A stretch of DNA of 64,000 nucleotides from Chionoecetes opilio. Lineage: Eukaryota; Arthropoda; Malacostraca; Decapoda; Majidae. Shown here piece by piece: positions 1 through 12,787 of the stretch (position 1 is the first letter of the stretch; each line of letters starts with the position of its first letter). The position numbers were made by a program, and so were the translations under genes. Below the pieces are notes generated by a model. That model ran no database searches. It had not been told where the DNA came from and saw only the letters and a program-made list of their open reading frames with translations. The stretch covers positions 198,501 through 262,500 of the forward strand of contig JACEEZ010020472.1 of NCBI GenBank assembly GCA_016584305.1, written 5' to 3'.

Positions 1-121
1 CGTGTACGTGAGTTGGAGAGTGCTTGTGTGCGTCCTTGTATGAACTCATGTCTTCCCAGATAGCACTAGATGGACTTATTATGTGCTACACTGGAGGTGC
101 TGAGTGATGCTGACTAGTACA

Positions 122-163
<42 letters not shown>

Positions 164-640
164 AGAACAAGGAACACTATTGATGAGCGTTTTTCTTTTC
201 TTTTTTCTATCTTTCTAGTACTGTGTGTGTGTTGTGTGTCTGTGTTCACGTGCCTCGAGTAAATGCTCCCAGTCACGTGACCCGAGCAAGAATTATACGA
301 ATAACAATACTCATGTAGAAGTGGAAGAGGAGGGGGGGGTGGAGCAAGGAGGAGGGGTGGGTGGAGCAAGGAGGGGGGGTGGGTGGAGCAAGGAGGGGTA
401 GGTGGAGTAAGGAGGGGGGGTAGGTGGAGCAAGGAGGGGGGGTAGGTGGAACAAGGAGGAGGGGTAGGTGGAACAAGGAGGAGGGGTAGGTGGAGCAAGG
501 AGGGGGGGGTGGAGCAAGGAGGGGGGGGGGGGGAGATATGAATTAAAGAAAAAACTAGTAAAGGAAAAATATCAAGCCTTAAGAGTTCAATTTTGAATGT
601 AGAAATGAGAGGGAAAAAATAAGGTGAGGAAATAGAGGTG

Positions 641-702
<62 letters not shown>

Positions 703-844
703 CATTTCACCGAGGCATACAGTAAAAAATAATATATATAAACAGATAATGAAGATAAGTGAGAGACTGAGGAAAGTACTGTGTTCATTGAGTGATCGAG
801 CAGGTCAGAGATTGGATGATAGGAAATAAAGAGAGCAAATTATA
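1..844. repeat. Microsatellite-rich flank: (CA)n, G-rich minisatellite, (AAT)n
   Basis: No gene is visible. A (CA)n run lies at about 123-161. A G-rich minisatellite at about 322-536 is built on the unit GGTGGAGCAAGGAGG with variable G runs. A clean (AAT)n run lies at about 640-700. Open frames here are only translations of these repeats (poly-isoleucine, Pro/Leu-rich). Confidence 0.85.
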
Positions 845-2339
845 GTGATAGGATAACATATAAGGAGTCATGGCAGAATTAAGTGATAGGATAAAAGAAG
901 AGGTGACGGAGTTATAGGATGGTGGATAATATAGGAGGTCAAGGGCAGGATATAGGATGATAGGATAAAATATAAGGAGGGAGGGCAGAATTATAGGGTG
1001 ATAGGATAAAATATAAGGAGGGAGGGCAGAATTATAGGATGTAGGATAAAATATAAGGAGGGAGGGCAGGATTATAGGATGGTAGGATAAAATATAAGGA
1101 GGGAGGGCAGGATTATAGGTGATAGGATAAAATATAAGGAGGGAGGGCAGAATTATAGGATGATAGGATAAAATATAAGGAGGGAGGGCAGGATTATAGG
1201 ATGGTAGGATAAAATATAAGGAGGGAGGGCAGGATTATAGGATGGTAGGATAAAATATAAGGAGGGAGGGCAGGATTATAGGGTGATAGGATAAAATATA
1301 AGAAGGGAGGGCAGGATTATAGGGTGGTAGGATAAAATATAAGGAGGGAGGGCAGGATTATAGGATGGTAGGATAAAATATAAGGAGGGAGGGCAGGATT
1401 ATAGGGTGATAGGATAAAATATAAGGAGGGAGGGCAGGATTATAGGGTGATAGGATAAAATATAAGAAGGGAGGGCAGAATTATAGGATGGTAGGATAAA
1501 ATATAAGGAGGGAGGGCAGGATTATAGGATGGTAGGATAAAATATAAGGAGGGAGGGCAGGATTATAGGGTGATAGGATAAAATATAAGAAGGGGGGCAG
1601 GATTATAGGGTGGTAGGATAAAATATAAGGAGGGAGGGCAGGATTATAGGATGGTAGGATAAAATATAAGGAGGGAGGGCAGGATTATAGGGTGATAGGA
1701 TAAAATATAAGGAGGGAGGGCAGGATTATAGGGTGATAGGATAAAATATAAGGAGGGAGGGCAGGATTATAGGGTGGTAGGATAAAATATAAGGAGGGAG
1801 GGCAGGATTATAGGGTGATAGGATAAAATATAAGGAGGGAGGGCAGGATTATAGGGTGATAGGATAAAATATAAGAAGGGAGGGCAGGATTATAGGGTGA
1901 TAGGATAAAATATAAGGAGGGAGGGCAGGATTATAGGGTGGTAGGATAAAATATAAGGAGGGAGGGCAGGATTATAGGGTGATAGGATAAAATATAAGGA
2001 GGGAGGGCAGGATTATAGGGTGATAGGATAAAATATAAGGAGGGAGGGCAGGATTATAGGGTGGTAGGATAAAATATAAGGAGGGAGGGCAGGATTATAG
2101 GGTGATAGGATAAAATATAAGGAGGGAGGGCAGGATTATAGGGTGGTAGGATAAAATATAAGGAGGGAGGGCAGGATTATAGGGTGGTAGGATAAAATAT
2201 AAGGAGGGAGGGCAGGATTATAGGATGATAGGATAAAATATAAGGAGGGAGGGCAGGATTATAGGATGATAGGATAAAATATAAGGAGGGAGGGCAGGAT
2301 TATAGGATGGTAGGATAAAATATAAGGAGGGAGGGCAGA
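845..2339 (+). repeat. 41-bp tandem satellite
   Basis: A head-to-tail array of a 41-bp unit containing GGATAAAATATAAGGAGGGA and GGGCAGGATTATAGG. It is degenerate at the left (845-960), then regular for about 33 copies. Copies differ mainly at two spots (ggtgat/gatggt and ggagg/gaagg), and these variants recur in higher-order blocks. The array stops abruptly in a T-rich stretch at 2340. No open frame spans it. Confidence 0.93.
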
Positions 2340-2557
2340 ATTTTTTTTTATTTATTATTATTTTCTTGTATTTAAACAGTTATTAAACCTACCTATGGGT
2401 TAAAAAGTAGATCAGATAAGGCAGTAAATGTTTCAATGAATGTGAACAGTAGGGGGGGAGGGAAAGGGAACTCTTGATGTGATGTAGTGGAGAAGAAAGG
2501 CTGGATTTACTAGATGTAGAAGGGATATGTGGAATAGAACATTGCCTAAGGAAGATG

Positions 2558-3072
2558 CACTCTTAGAAAAAAAAGGGTAGAAAAAGGGTGTTTGTAGTGA
2601 TGAAATACTGCTACCCTTTTTCTACCCTTACAAATATACCCTTTCGGATGGACGCAAATATACCCTTATCCAACCCTCTCGTCTAAAAAGGGTAGATGAA
2701 GGTTATAATCGGCAGCATCTACCCTCCAGCCTGGACATAGGGTTTAAAAATGGTGCGATGTAATGTTGTTGTTGTAGATTGTCACCTGTGTTTACAGGTG
2801 ACATGGGCCCTTCGCCTGATGGCGGCCCATAGGTGTAAGTCGAGGGACAATGCCCATAGGTGAAAGTCGAGGGACAATGGGAGGGGGCGCAGCACTTATG
2901 GGCTGCGCGGCGGGGAAGGAGGTGGGAAGAGGAACCGTGGGGGGGCATGCATGGCCCGCTGCCACGGGGGTTGGCGTGTTATCCCACCAGCAGCTCCTTG
3001 CGCGGCGACTACTGGCTTCCTCTGTGCGATGTAACAATTCGACCCTTAATATACCCTTCATTTCTGAGAGTG
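2558..3072. mobile_element. 515-bp MITE-like element with terminal inverted repeats
   Basis: The left end begins CACTCTTAGAAA and the right end finishes TTTCTGAGAGTG, an inverted match with one mismatch that continues into an A-rich/AAGGG stretch. Inside are repeated GGGTAGA/CTACCC motifs able to fold back and a GC-rich core. No clear target duplication is seen and no transposase is encoded. The short frames at 2703-3110 are not credible genes. The superfamily cannot be told from these ends alone. Confidence 0.6.
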
Positions 3073-3462
3073 TAGCCTACAGGCGCTATAGGCTCCAACG
3101 TAAAAATTAATAATAATAATTTTAAAATATACAGATCTTCAATCGGATGACAATTGGGAAACAAATATAGCAAAAGGAAAGAGAGTACCTATATATTACA
3201 TTACATTATATTATAGGTATGGTAAAGGCATTGGACGTTGAGTGAGAGGCAATGTGGGGAGGGGGTTAAGCGAGGGTTGGGGGGGTAGATAAATGTAGGA
3301 GGAGGGGGGTAGAGGAGAGTGGAAGGAGTGGGGGGGGGGTGTCCCTAGCTAGCGCAGGACCGGCGGGGGGGGCGCATCAGGTAGTGGGATTCGTCTAACC
3401 CACTCAAAGATACAGCGATAGAAAGAGAGATAACGTACTGATAACAAACCTGTATGATACGC

Positions 3463-3579
<117 letters not shown>

Positions 3580-3719
3580 AAGCTTTGGGATCTGTAATAC
3601 AAAGAAATGCAATACTTGATCTACTTCGGGATTTTCGTACTAATCCCTGTGTTGAGAAAGAGTGAACTGTAGCCTTCTGCGCCTCCCACGTGTGTTGCGT
3701 CTGTGGGTGTTTCTGTACT

Positions 3720-4200
3720 AGGGGTTGCGTTGCGTGTCTGTGAGTGTTACGTAAAGTAGTAGGTGTTGCATTATGTAATACACTCCTTTTCCTTCAATAG
3801 GTGTTGTGTTTAAGTGTTCTAAGTGTTGCATTTAAGTCTATTATCCTTAGGTGTTCCATGAAATAAGCTATCATTCTTCTGTTGATCAAATAAGTCTTTT
3901 TTTTGTGTTGATAAGTGTTCTAAGTGTTGCATTCATTCATTTAAGTCCCTATTATCCTTAGGTGTTCCATGAAATAAGTTATCATTCTTCTGTTGTTCAA
4001 ATAAGTAGTGATTTTTTTCGTAAAGTAGTAGGTATTGCATCATGTAATACACTCAGTCAATAGATGTTGTGTTGATAAGTATTCTAAGTGTTGTATTCAT
4101 TGATGTAAGTCCCTATTATCCTTAGATGTTCCATGAAATACCCGCGAAACGTTATTATTCTTACGTTACTAAAATAAGTAGCGGGTTTTATTTTTTTCAT
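3720..4200 (+). repeat. Degenerate tandem repeat of about 100-165 bp, three copies
   Basis: Recurring blocks contain AAGTGTTCTAAGTGTTG, then CTATTATCCTTAG, then GTTCCATGAAATAAG. They start near 3812, 3910 and 4075, with internal insertions and deletions. The region precedes the first supported Fos exon and shows no coding potential. Confidence 0.6.
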
Positions 4201-4286
4201 CAAAGTATTATTATATTATTAAGTCGCTATTCTTTATAAGTAGTGTTTTTCTTCGTATCCATATTATCTTGTTTCTAATCTCATAG

Positions 4287-4385
4287 CTAAACTCTCTGAG
4301 GTTGCACAAAGGCGTCCATCTCGTCAACACGCTCATCATCATTCCACCACCTCAGTAACTAGAGAGACTTCCTCGATCTCTCCAG
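4287..4385 (+). CDS. kay: Candidate upstream Fos exon
   Basis: A pyrimidine-rich stretch ending TCTCATAG precedes 4287, and CCAG|GTACAC follows 4385. The frame stays open and reads KLSEVAQRRPSRQHAHHHST then a Ser/Thr-rich end. Its 99 bp enter and leave in phase 1, which matches the phase-1 acceptor at 5149 and gives ISP-G-NTYV across the junction. It rests only on splice signals and phase, since this part of Fos is poorly conserved. Confidence 0.5.
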
Positions 4386-4927
4386 GTACACCCCTAGACC
4401 CCACAACCAGTCGGGTTTTGTCCTCCCACTCTCGGTGCGCAACAGCGTGGTCCCCACCCCACCTCCTCTCTCTCATCTCTCATCTCTCCCTCATCTCTCT
4501 CGCTCTCTCTCTCCTCTACTCCCACTCTACTCAGTCGGTTTTTCTCTCTCTCTCTCTCATTCTCACTTGTCTTTCTTTTTCCATCCTTATCTCTTCTTCT
4601 CTTCTTTTCTCTCTCTCTCTCTCTCCTCTCTCTCTCGTCTCTTCTCTCTCTCCTCCCTCTCTCCTCTCTCTCTCTCTCCTTCTCTCTCTCTCTCTCTCTT
4701 CTTTTTTCCATCTCTTATGCTCTCTTTCCATCGCTTTTTTTTTTCTCTCTCTCACTCTCTCTCTCTCTCTTCTTCTTTCCCATCTCTCTTCTCTCTCTTT
4801 CTCTCTCTCTCTCCTCTCTCTTCTCCTCCCCTTTCATCTCTTCTCTCTCTCCGCTCTTTCTTTTCTCTCTCCTCTCTCTCTTTCTCTCTTTCTCTCTCTC
4901 TCTCTCTTCTTATCTCTCTTTCCATCG

Positions 4928-4967
<40 letters not shown>

Positions 4968-5047
4968 TTCTCTTCCTTCTTCTCTCTCCTCTTCTCTCTC
5001 TCCTCTCCTCCTCTCTCTCTCCTCTCTCTCTCTTCTCTCCTCTCTCT

Positions 5048-5087
<40 letters not shown>

Positions 5088-7423
5088 AATTAATCAAAAC
5101 ATGAGATCACTTTCCCCATGCTAAACACCCTTATCTCCCCTCCTTCAGGCAACACGTACGTCTCCGTGGACAGCAAGTGTTGGGGGGGCGGCACCCTCAC
5201 GCAGATCCCCCACACCTCCTCCTCCTCGACCGGCGGGGTGGACCTCAGGGCTCCCCCGGCTGCCCACACCGCCAACTCCACCGCCCCCACCCTCACCATG
5301 CCATCCCAGATCCAGCAACAACAGCAACGGAGGACTGGAGGACGCAGGCCAAACAATAGCGATAAGGTGAGATTCCTAGTCAGGTGAAGGAGAATTTTAG
5401 GGGCTGAGGAGGACCTGACTTAAGTGGTAGGGAAGTGGACTGGTGGGATGTATGGAAGATAAAGGAGTTTTAGAAGGAATAAAGGTAACGATAAGGTGAG
5501 ATTCCTAGTCAGGTGAAGCAAAAGACTGCAGGTGAAGTAGAATTTTAGGGGTTGAACGTTCCTCGGAGGTGCAAGGCAAAGAACCCAAGGCAAAGATATG
5601 TATTAAGACCCATAATAACGCAGTGGCTATGTATAAGGGAAGAACATGGCAAGATTAAATAGAAAAACAATAAGCTACTCAACGTTCCTTAGAGGTGCAA
5701 GACTTAGGACCAAAGACAAAATAAGCTATTAGGGATCGAGCACCAGACTTCAGGTAGTGGTAGGGAAGTGGATACGTGGATAAATGGGATGAATGGAAGA
5801 TAAAGGGATTATAGAAGGAATAAAGGTAAAGTTAGGTGGACATTAGAATAAGACCTTAACACATGGCTTGAAGATAGCTTAGGTGACGTTATGGAAGGCG
5901 TGAGGTAGTGCGAAAGGCAGGAAGGAAGGATAAGAAAACTCCCCTTGATTTTATCTGCAGAAGGGGTGGGGGGTGACCTCCTGTTGGGGTGATAAAATGG
6001 TGTGAAGCGGGGCAATGACTCGGCCTACCCTTGAGGGCTAAAATGAAGTGGTCCAGAGCGGTGTGTTCAGTGCCTGACAGGATGTTTATCGAGTCGCGCC
6101 TTCCTTTGTGCTGATAGGAGTGAGGGCGAAGGATGTGGCTTTGGGGAATGAGAACTGCTTGGTGGCTCCGTCGATATCAAAAGTCCTTCTCCTACATTGT
6201 TTGTCTCCTCTGCTACTATGTATATAGGGCCAGGGGTTGGGGATGTCATGGGAGGGGAGAGGGTTCGAGAGGCCACTCATCACTCTGTACATGATTCACT
6301 CATCCACCCCTGAAGGATGAGTCAATCAGGTCCTCGTTTACCGCGTGATTCATCCACACCGACCCACTGACTCACACGACACGACAGGAGTAGACAGCCT
6401 CTTGTACTTATCACTTTGGCGAGGTTATATATAGTCGCATCCCTGTCACTGAGTAATCTGTGGCGTTTTTAATTAACCCTTGTGATTAAAGTTCATTGAT
6501 GTGTTCAGAGAATTTTAGATGTTGCTAACATCTCGTAACATCTCGTAGCATATACCGTATGTAGGTAGTATTTGGTCATGCTTCCTGTGTTGCGCTTCGT
6601 GCCTCAAATTTACTGTTTCGTGTGTAGTTATTGTTCTTTTGTGTTTTCTTTTATTTTAGTTTAATTAACGGTTCCTTTATCCATCCCACAGGTAACTTAC
6701 GAAGAGCAAGAGCGCCGTTGTGTCCGTCGGGAGAGGAACAAGATGGCTGCGGCGCGGTGTCGCAAGCGGCGCCTCGACCAGACTAACTTGCTGCAGGATG
6801 AAACTGACGACCTCGAGGACAAGAAAGTAGAGCTGCAGACGGAGATTCAGCTTCTGCAGCAGCAGCGGGACGAGCTGGAGTTTCTGCTGGCGACGCACAA
6901 GGCCGTGTGTCGCCGCCACGTGCACACCTCCGCCGCCCCGGCCGTGAGCTCCGCCGTGCCCATCAGTGTGGCGCCGGTGTCCACCACCGTCACACTGCCC
7001 AATCATGCCGTGCGTGTGGTCAAGAAGGCTGTTGTGGTGAAGGACGAGCCCATGGAGGAGGAGATGATTGTTCAGGAGCAGCCCAGCGTTGCCGTCAACA
7101 ACATGCGGCCAAGGCGGCCCACCAGCCTGACGTTGAACCCCGTCGCCCTGCGCACGCCCTTAACTGACCTTGGGGTGTCTATCGAGACGCCCTCCGCTGG
7201 TCTGCGCGGTCTAAACTTTGATTCCATGATGGAGGGAGGCACCGGCCTGACCCCTGTGACCAGCGGGACTGGACTCACGCCTCTGCACACAGGTCTGACG
7301 CCTCTCTCCACGCCTGTTATGTCGGCGCCGTCAGGCTCCTCCTCCAACTGTGGCACGCAGCAACGCTCCTCCTCGGACCTGTCCTCACCAGACTCTGTCC
7401 CGCCCAAGCTGGTGTCCCTCTGA
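4287..7423 (+). CDS. kay: Fos-family bZIP transcription factor (kayak-like), 5' end missing
   Basis: This is a Fos subunit of AP-1, which dimerises with Jun in the nucleus and binds TGACTCA sites. Proposed coding exons are 4287-4385, 5149-5366 and 6692-7423, joined in phases 1 and 0, giving 348 complete codons. The last exon opens with the basic region (NKMAAARCRKRR, with the Fos/Jun N-x2-AA-x2-CR signature). It continues into a leucine zipper with five heptad leucines ending LEFLLATH, then a Ser/Pro/Thr-rich tail with repeated LTP motifs and a Fos-like C-terminus (SSSDLSSPDSVPPKLVSL). The middle exon ends in GRRPNNSDK just before the basic region, as in other Fos proteins. Two candidate phosphorylation-type acidic/Pro segments flank the zipper. 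No start codon is visible, so the first exon lies upstream of 4287 or outside the window. The bZIP identity is certain; the exon at 4287 is inferred. Confidence 0.95.
4486..5084. repeat. 600-bp imperfect CT tract in a Fos intron
   Basis: Interrupted (CT)n with C, T and TTC variants fills most of the intron upstream of the Fos exon at 5149 and ends 64 bp before its acceptor. Long Ser-Leu frames on + and Arg-Glu frames on - are repeat artefacts. Confidence 0.93.
5360..5518 (+). repeat. 30-bp direct repeat duplicating a Fos 5' splice site
   Basis: The exon end, donor and following intron bases (CGATAAGGTGAGATTCCTAG and the next ten bases) at 5360-5389 recur exactly at 5489-5518. A second shared stretch, GAATTTTAGGGG, also occurs twice (about 5391 and 5541). 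This local duplication creates a second donor-like AAG|GTGAG at 5495/5496. Confidence 0.9.
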
Positions 7424-8590
<1,167 letters not shown>

Positions 8591-8604
8591 GTGTTTGATT
8601 TGTG

Positions 8605-8768
8605 TGTGAGAGAGAGAGAGAGAGAAAGGGGGGAGGAAGGGAGATAGAGAGAGAGGGGGGGGGAAGGGAGATAGAGAGAGAGGGGGGAGGAAGGGAGATA
8701 GAGAGAGAGAGGGGGGGAGGAAGGGAGATAAGAGAGGGGGGAGGAGGGAGAGAGGGGGGGAGGAAGGA
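8605..8768. repeat. (GA)n/GGGAGGAAGGGAGATA minisatellite
   Basis: Alternating GA runs and G-rich units, repeated about six times, just downstream of the Fos poly(A) signal. Confidence 0.9.
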
Positions 8769-8930
8769 ATACTACACGTCATGGACTTGTTGTCCACTAG
8801 GGTAAAAGGCCACCATTCTGCTGCTTTAAAAGAAATAATAAGTAATAAGGGAAAATAAGAGAAAAGCTATAAGAGGCTCATCTAATATTCCAGAATCTTG
8901 CCATTGGTACTTTCAACAGCGAAAGCTAAA

Positions 8931-9138
8931 CCCCTTGAGACCCAGATCTTTCCTTTGCTATATAAAATTGTCTGTTGTTAGCCATAAAATTACGTAAAGT
9001 GACTGAATATACCAAATTAGCTAGTGGACAAGGATACTAAACAGGTCGGTCATATCTATAAAATATTGCTTATAGTCACTTAAAATCGTGTTGTGGTAGT
9101 CAAGGTACAATGGAAATTACGTTCTGGGCCTCAAGGGG
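8931..9138 (+). mobile_element. piggyBac-like MITE, copy 1
   Basis: The ends are CCCCTTGAGACCCAGA and its inverse TCTGGGCCTCAAGGGG, flanked by TAAA (a decayed TTAA) on the left and TTAA on the right. TTAA flanks with CCC-starting inverted ends are typical of piggyBac-derived MITEs. It has no coding capacity and two relatives lie nearby. Confidence 0.7.
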
Positions 9139-9303
9139 TTAAGATAAAGTAACGAATAAGTAGCTAAGAGTTCGGTGTTCCCCACTTTGCAAGCTCCTTT
9201 CTTGACCTTTGTTTCTTCCTCAAATATAAGTGTTGACCAAGGATAATACACACTATATACCATCTTTGGTGCTGACGTAGGCGAGACAGCATCGTAATCT
9301 TAA

Positions 9304-9514
9304 CCCCTTGAGGCCCAGAACGTAATTTCCATTGTAATTTGGATACCATTAGACGATTTTAATGAATATAAGCAATATTTTATAGATGTGACCAGCTTAG
9401 TATCCTTGTCCACTAGCTAAATTGATATATTAAGTTACTTTTCGTAATTGTATGGCTAACAACAAATGATTTTATATATTATCAAATGAAAGATCTTGGC
9501 GTGAAGGGGTTGGG
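9304..9514 (-). mobile_element. piggyBac-like MITE, copy 2 (inverted)
   Basis: Reverse orientation relative to copy 1, flanked by TTAA at 9300-9303 and 9515-9518. The left end CCCCTTGAGGCCCAGA is intact; the right end is degraded and extended (GGGGTTGGG). The body shares the same internal motifs, such as the inverse of CTAGTGGACAAGGATACTAA. Confidence 0.7.
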
Positions 9515-9518
9515 TTAA

Positions 9519-10652
9519 CAGCGCTTCAGATTCTGGCAGATAAAGTTATTGATAAAAAATTGATAGGGTTATAAGGGGAAAATTGCTAAACTATAAAGAT
9601 TCATTTTCAACATAAGCCCATGAACAGCGTAACAAACGCACGGGACTCAATTAACATTTGATCCAGAAATAGATCATCTACTTTAAAGACATGAAAAACA
9701 AACAGAAAGAGTGTGAAGTAAAAAAATATATATAATTGAGGTAAAAGAATTCATGATGCAACACACTCACATGATAAAGAAAAGAAAAGTAATGATAGTC
9801 ACATAACATAATGAGTGTGAGTATATGAGTGTGCATGTGTGTTCATCTTGTGTATCTTCATGTGTGTGTGTCTGTGTGTATGTGGATCAGTATTCCTGTT
9901 TTCGTTCCTCGAAGTATAAATAAACGATGAACAAACACAAATATTGCATCAACTTTGTGTGCAAAAACATATGTGTGTAACATGAAGGAAAGTAAACTAA
10001 AAGGCTGAACATAAACAAATTTGTGGATTAGAAATATAACGTTAAAAGAAGCTAATTATTGGAAACTTGCAGGTGTGAATATGTACCTAAGTTAAGCAAA
10101 ACCGAATATCAAAACTATAACACGAATTAAGGAAAACTAAATATGGAAATAAATAAAATTAATAAATGCGCTGGTAACCCTAAAAAGGGAAGAAATAAAC
10201 TTATATCATTAATAAACATACGAACGCGTAAATACGAACATAAATAAAACGAGAACGAAAAAACTAATATCATCCTAAACAACCATGGAAAGCATAAATA
10301 ATAATAATGATACAATAGAATAACCAAAAACTACCCAAATAATATGCTTAAAAACAGCACAAATCCTACGCACAAATATGAACACGGATGATGAGATAAT
10401 GTTTTGGAAAAAAGAGGAACTTTATATTATGGGCAATAATTGACTTCTTCAGAACAGATAAGAAATGTTAACCGAATAACAACTAGATTTCAGTTTCCTT
10501 GAAAGTTGTCTGACACAAAGTAAGAGAAAAAAAAACGCGTTGCTAAAAATGCATTTTCAGAAGATAACGATACGATTGATACGAACAGATACTTAAAATG
10601 ATAATGATATAAATAATGATAATAATCATAGCAAAAGTCAACTTCATTCCTC
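9519..10652. other. AT-rich intergenic stretch
   Basis: AT-rich sequence between MITE copies 2 and 3. I see no gene, RNA or repeat family here beyond short GT runs. Confidence 0.6.
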
Positions 10653-10845
10653 AACTTTCTCGCCCAGATCTTTCTATTGCTATATAAAATTTTCCTTTCT
10701 TAGCACTAAAGTAACTTATGATATCAAATTAGCAAGTGAACCCGTATACTAAACAGGTCACATCTATAAAACACTACTTATATTAATTAAAATCGTCTAA
10801 TAGTAGCCAAATTACAATGGAAATAACGTTCTGGGCCTCAAGGGG
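10653..10845 (+). mobile_element. piggyBac-like MITE, copy 3
   Basis: Same orientation as copy 1 and ends in TCTGGGCCTCAAGGGG followed by TTAA (10846-10849). The left end is mutated (AACTTTCTCGCCCAGATC). Confidence 0.68.
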
Positions 10846-10974
10846 TTAACCGAGTCCTCGAAGAAGTCTTGTGAGCGGCTGAGTGAGGCGAAACTAAGAG
10901 GTCCAGCGCGTACATTTATGTTAATACCTCGTTAACTGAGTGCCCGGCTGCTGTGGCGGCGGTGGGGAGGGGGA

Positions 10975-11139
10975 GGCAGCGTGGGGGGGGGGGGGGCATG
11001 GAGGGGGTGAATGGGTAGTGGAGGGGGCAGAGTGGGGCCGTAGTGGAGACAGGATGTGGAGGGGCATGTGAGACTGAGATGGAAGTCGTGGAATGCTAGA
11101 TAGGACGAGTAGAACTTGATGATAATACGAAAAAGCATG

Positions 11140-11194
<55 letters not shown>
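10975..11194. repeat. G-rich tract and (GA)n microsatellite
   Basis: G-rich low-complexity sequence (10975-11040) followed by a perfect (GA)n run at 11143-11194. The rest, up to about 11943, shows no gene. Confidence 0.85.
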
Positions 11195-11199
<5 letters not shown>

Positions 11200-11972
11200 A
11201 AATACGGGTTGACTGAGTGAGAAGGGCAACTTGTTGGAGTACAATTTACATACATACATTCAGATTAGTGGTGGACAGTGTTGCTACCTAATAGTCCCGC
11301 TAATACTCCATATGAAAACACTAGTGCATGTTTCCTGCATGTTATAATTTGCAGCCTTATATATAAAGTGAATGAGATATTATAAAGTATATCGGGCTTT
11401 AAAGAAAGGAAGGAATAATATTTGTCCCAAGACTGAGATAACAAACCCAGGACGATAGTTTTTGTTTCTATTTGGCTATGTCAGAGTTTTTCATCCATAT
11501 TACAGTGAGTAGCCTAAAAATGTTATTATTGTTACCTTTGTTATGTTATCAAAAGTCACATAAGTAGAATGCAATCTAAGATAATTGACTGACCTTGATC
11601 AATGTTTCAAATTTAGTAATCTCGTATGAAATAGCATATACATCCCCTGATTCGTGTTGTACTCAGCCAATGAATGTGTGTAAAAAGGTGCTAGATTCTA
11701 TAGTTAAATATAGTGTACTAGTCTAGTAGTAAAGTAAAGTGGAAGGGGACAGGGAGTGTGGACGGGGTGGAGGGTAGAGGGGGTTGTGGTGTGCTGGGTA
11801 GGAGGAGGGTGCTTGCGGTAAATAAGCACGAGTTATTATAGAGCCCTTTAGTCACGAGACACGTTAATTTGAGTCACGAGTACAAAATTACTTCTCGTGA
11901 ATACACTGAGTAATGGCTACAAAGAAATGTGTACACAATAGTACTACACACACACACACACACACACACACA

Positions 11973-12276
11973 GGGTACTCCGTAGTGTAGGGGTAGCACG
12001 CTCGGTTCACAACCGAGAAGTCCCGGGTTCGATCCCCGGGTGGAGCGGAAACAGTTGGGCTGTTTCCTTAAAACCCGAGCCCCTGTCCACCCAACAGTGA
12101 ATGGGTACCGAGTGTTAGCCGGGGGTTTGTGACCCCCCTCCCGGGGTGGTGGCTTCGGCCAACACTAAGCACTAAGGATGAATGATAAAAATGTTGATAT
12201 GGAGACGGGGCCATACGAGCACTGCTCTGGCCCTGTAAAATACAACTAGATGAATACACACACACACACACACACA
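11973..12276 (+). mobile_element. tRNA-derived SINE with (CA)n tail
   Basis: The head is tRNA-like. An A-box-like TAGTGTAGGGG is followed by a perfect anticodon stem-loop CTCGGTTCACAACCGAG (CAC, valine type). A T-arm with the B box GGGTTCGATCCCC follows. The acceptor stem does not pair fully. A tRNA-unrelated body of about 200 bp follows and ends in (AC)n, with another (CA)n run just upstream at 11944-11972. This head-body-tail layout is that of a SINE and not a working tRNA gene. Confidence 0.82.
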
Positions 12277-12322
12277 AGAGAAGCTTACATCACCTGACTT
12301 CATTCTCCGTTTTGCTTCGTTA

Positions 12323-12787
12323 AGGTGCGTCCACACAAGGCATTACGTTGCGCATTACGTTGCGCATTACGTGATGCGGGAAGTGATGCAGAACGGGTGT
12401 GTCCACACAAGGCATTACGTTGCGCATTACGTGATGCGGGCGGGAGTTTACTGCTGAATCATCATAACATTGGCTGACTTGTACCAGAGAGAGAGCCAGA
12501 TAATGATAATATAAGCCTCTCATACAAAGAAAGATCCTTGTAATAATAATTATGATCCTTAAATAGTAAGAGAAATCCTTGTAAATAATAGTAATAAGCC
12601 TTTGATAGTAAAAAAGAAACGGCAGGCACGACAGCTGACGATATGATGCGCGCATTACGTTGCAAAAATGCCCCGCGCTAGATTTGCCTCCCGCATTACT
12701 TATCCGCATCACTCAACACGAAAATCGAGTTCCTGCATCATAATGCGCAACGTAATGCGCAACGTAATGCCTTGTGTGGACGCACCT
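12323..12787. mobile_element. PIF/Harbinger-like MITE with TTA target duplication
   Basis: Inverted ends of about 46 bp begin AGGTGCGTCCACACAAGG and contain repeats of CATTACGTTGCG. The element is flanked by TTA on both sides (12320-12322 and 12788-12790). A 3-bp TWA duplication is typical of PIF/Harbinger. Sub-terminal copies of the GCATTACGT motif recur inside. It has no coding capacity. Confidence 0.72.

Noticed and set aside
845..2339. Possible coding tandem repeat (41-bp units)
   Set aside because: The period is not a multiple of three and every frame has stops.
2703..3110. Short GC-rich frames on both strands
   Set aside because: They lie inside the 515-bp MITE and have no conserved features.
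4418..5124. Long Ser-Leu frames of more than 220 codons
   Set aside because: Pure translation of the CT tract; all three frames are open and no domain is present. The same applies at 28874-29549, 49592-50042 and 58675-59377.
11973..12050. Functional tRNA-Val(CAC) gene
   Set aside because: The acceptor stem does not pair and the tRNA-like part continues directly into a SINE body with a (CA)n tail.
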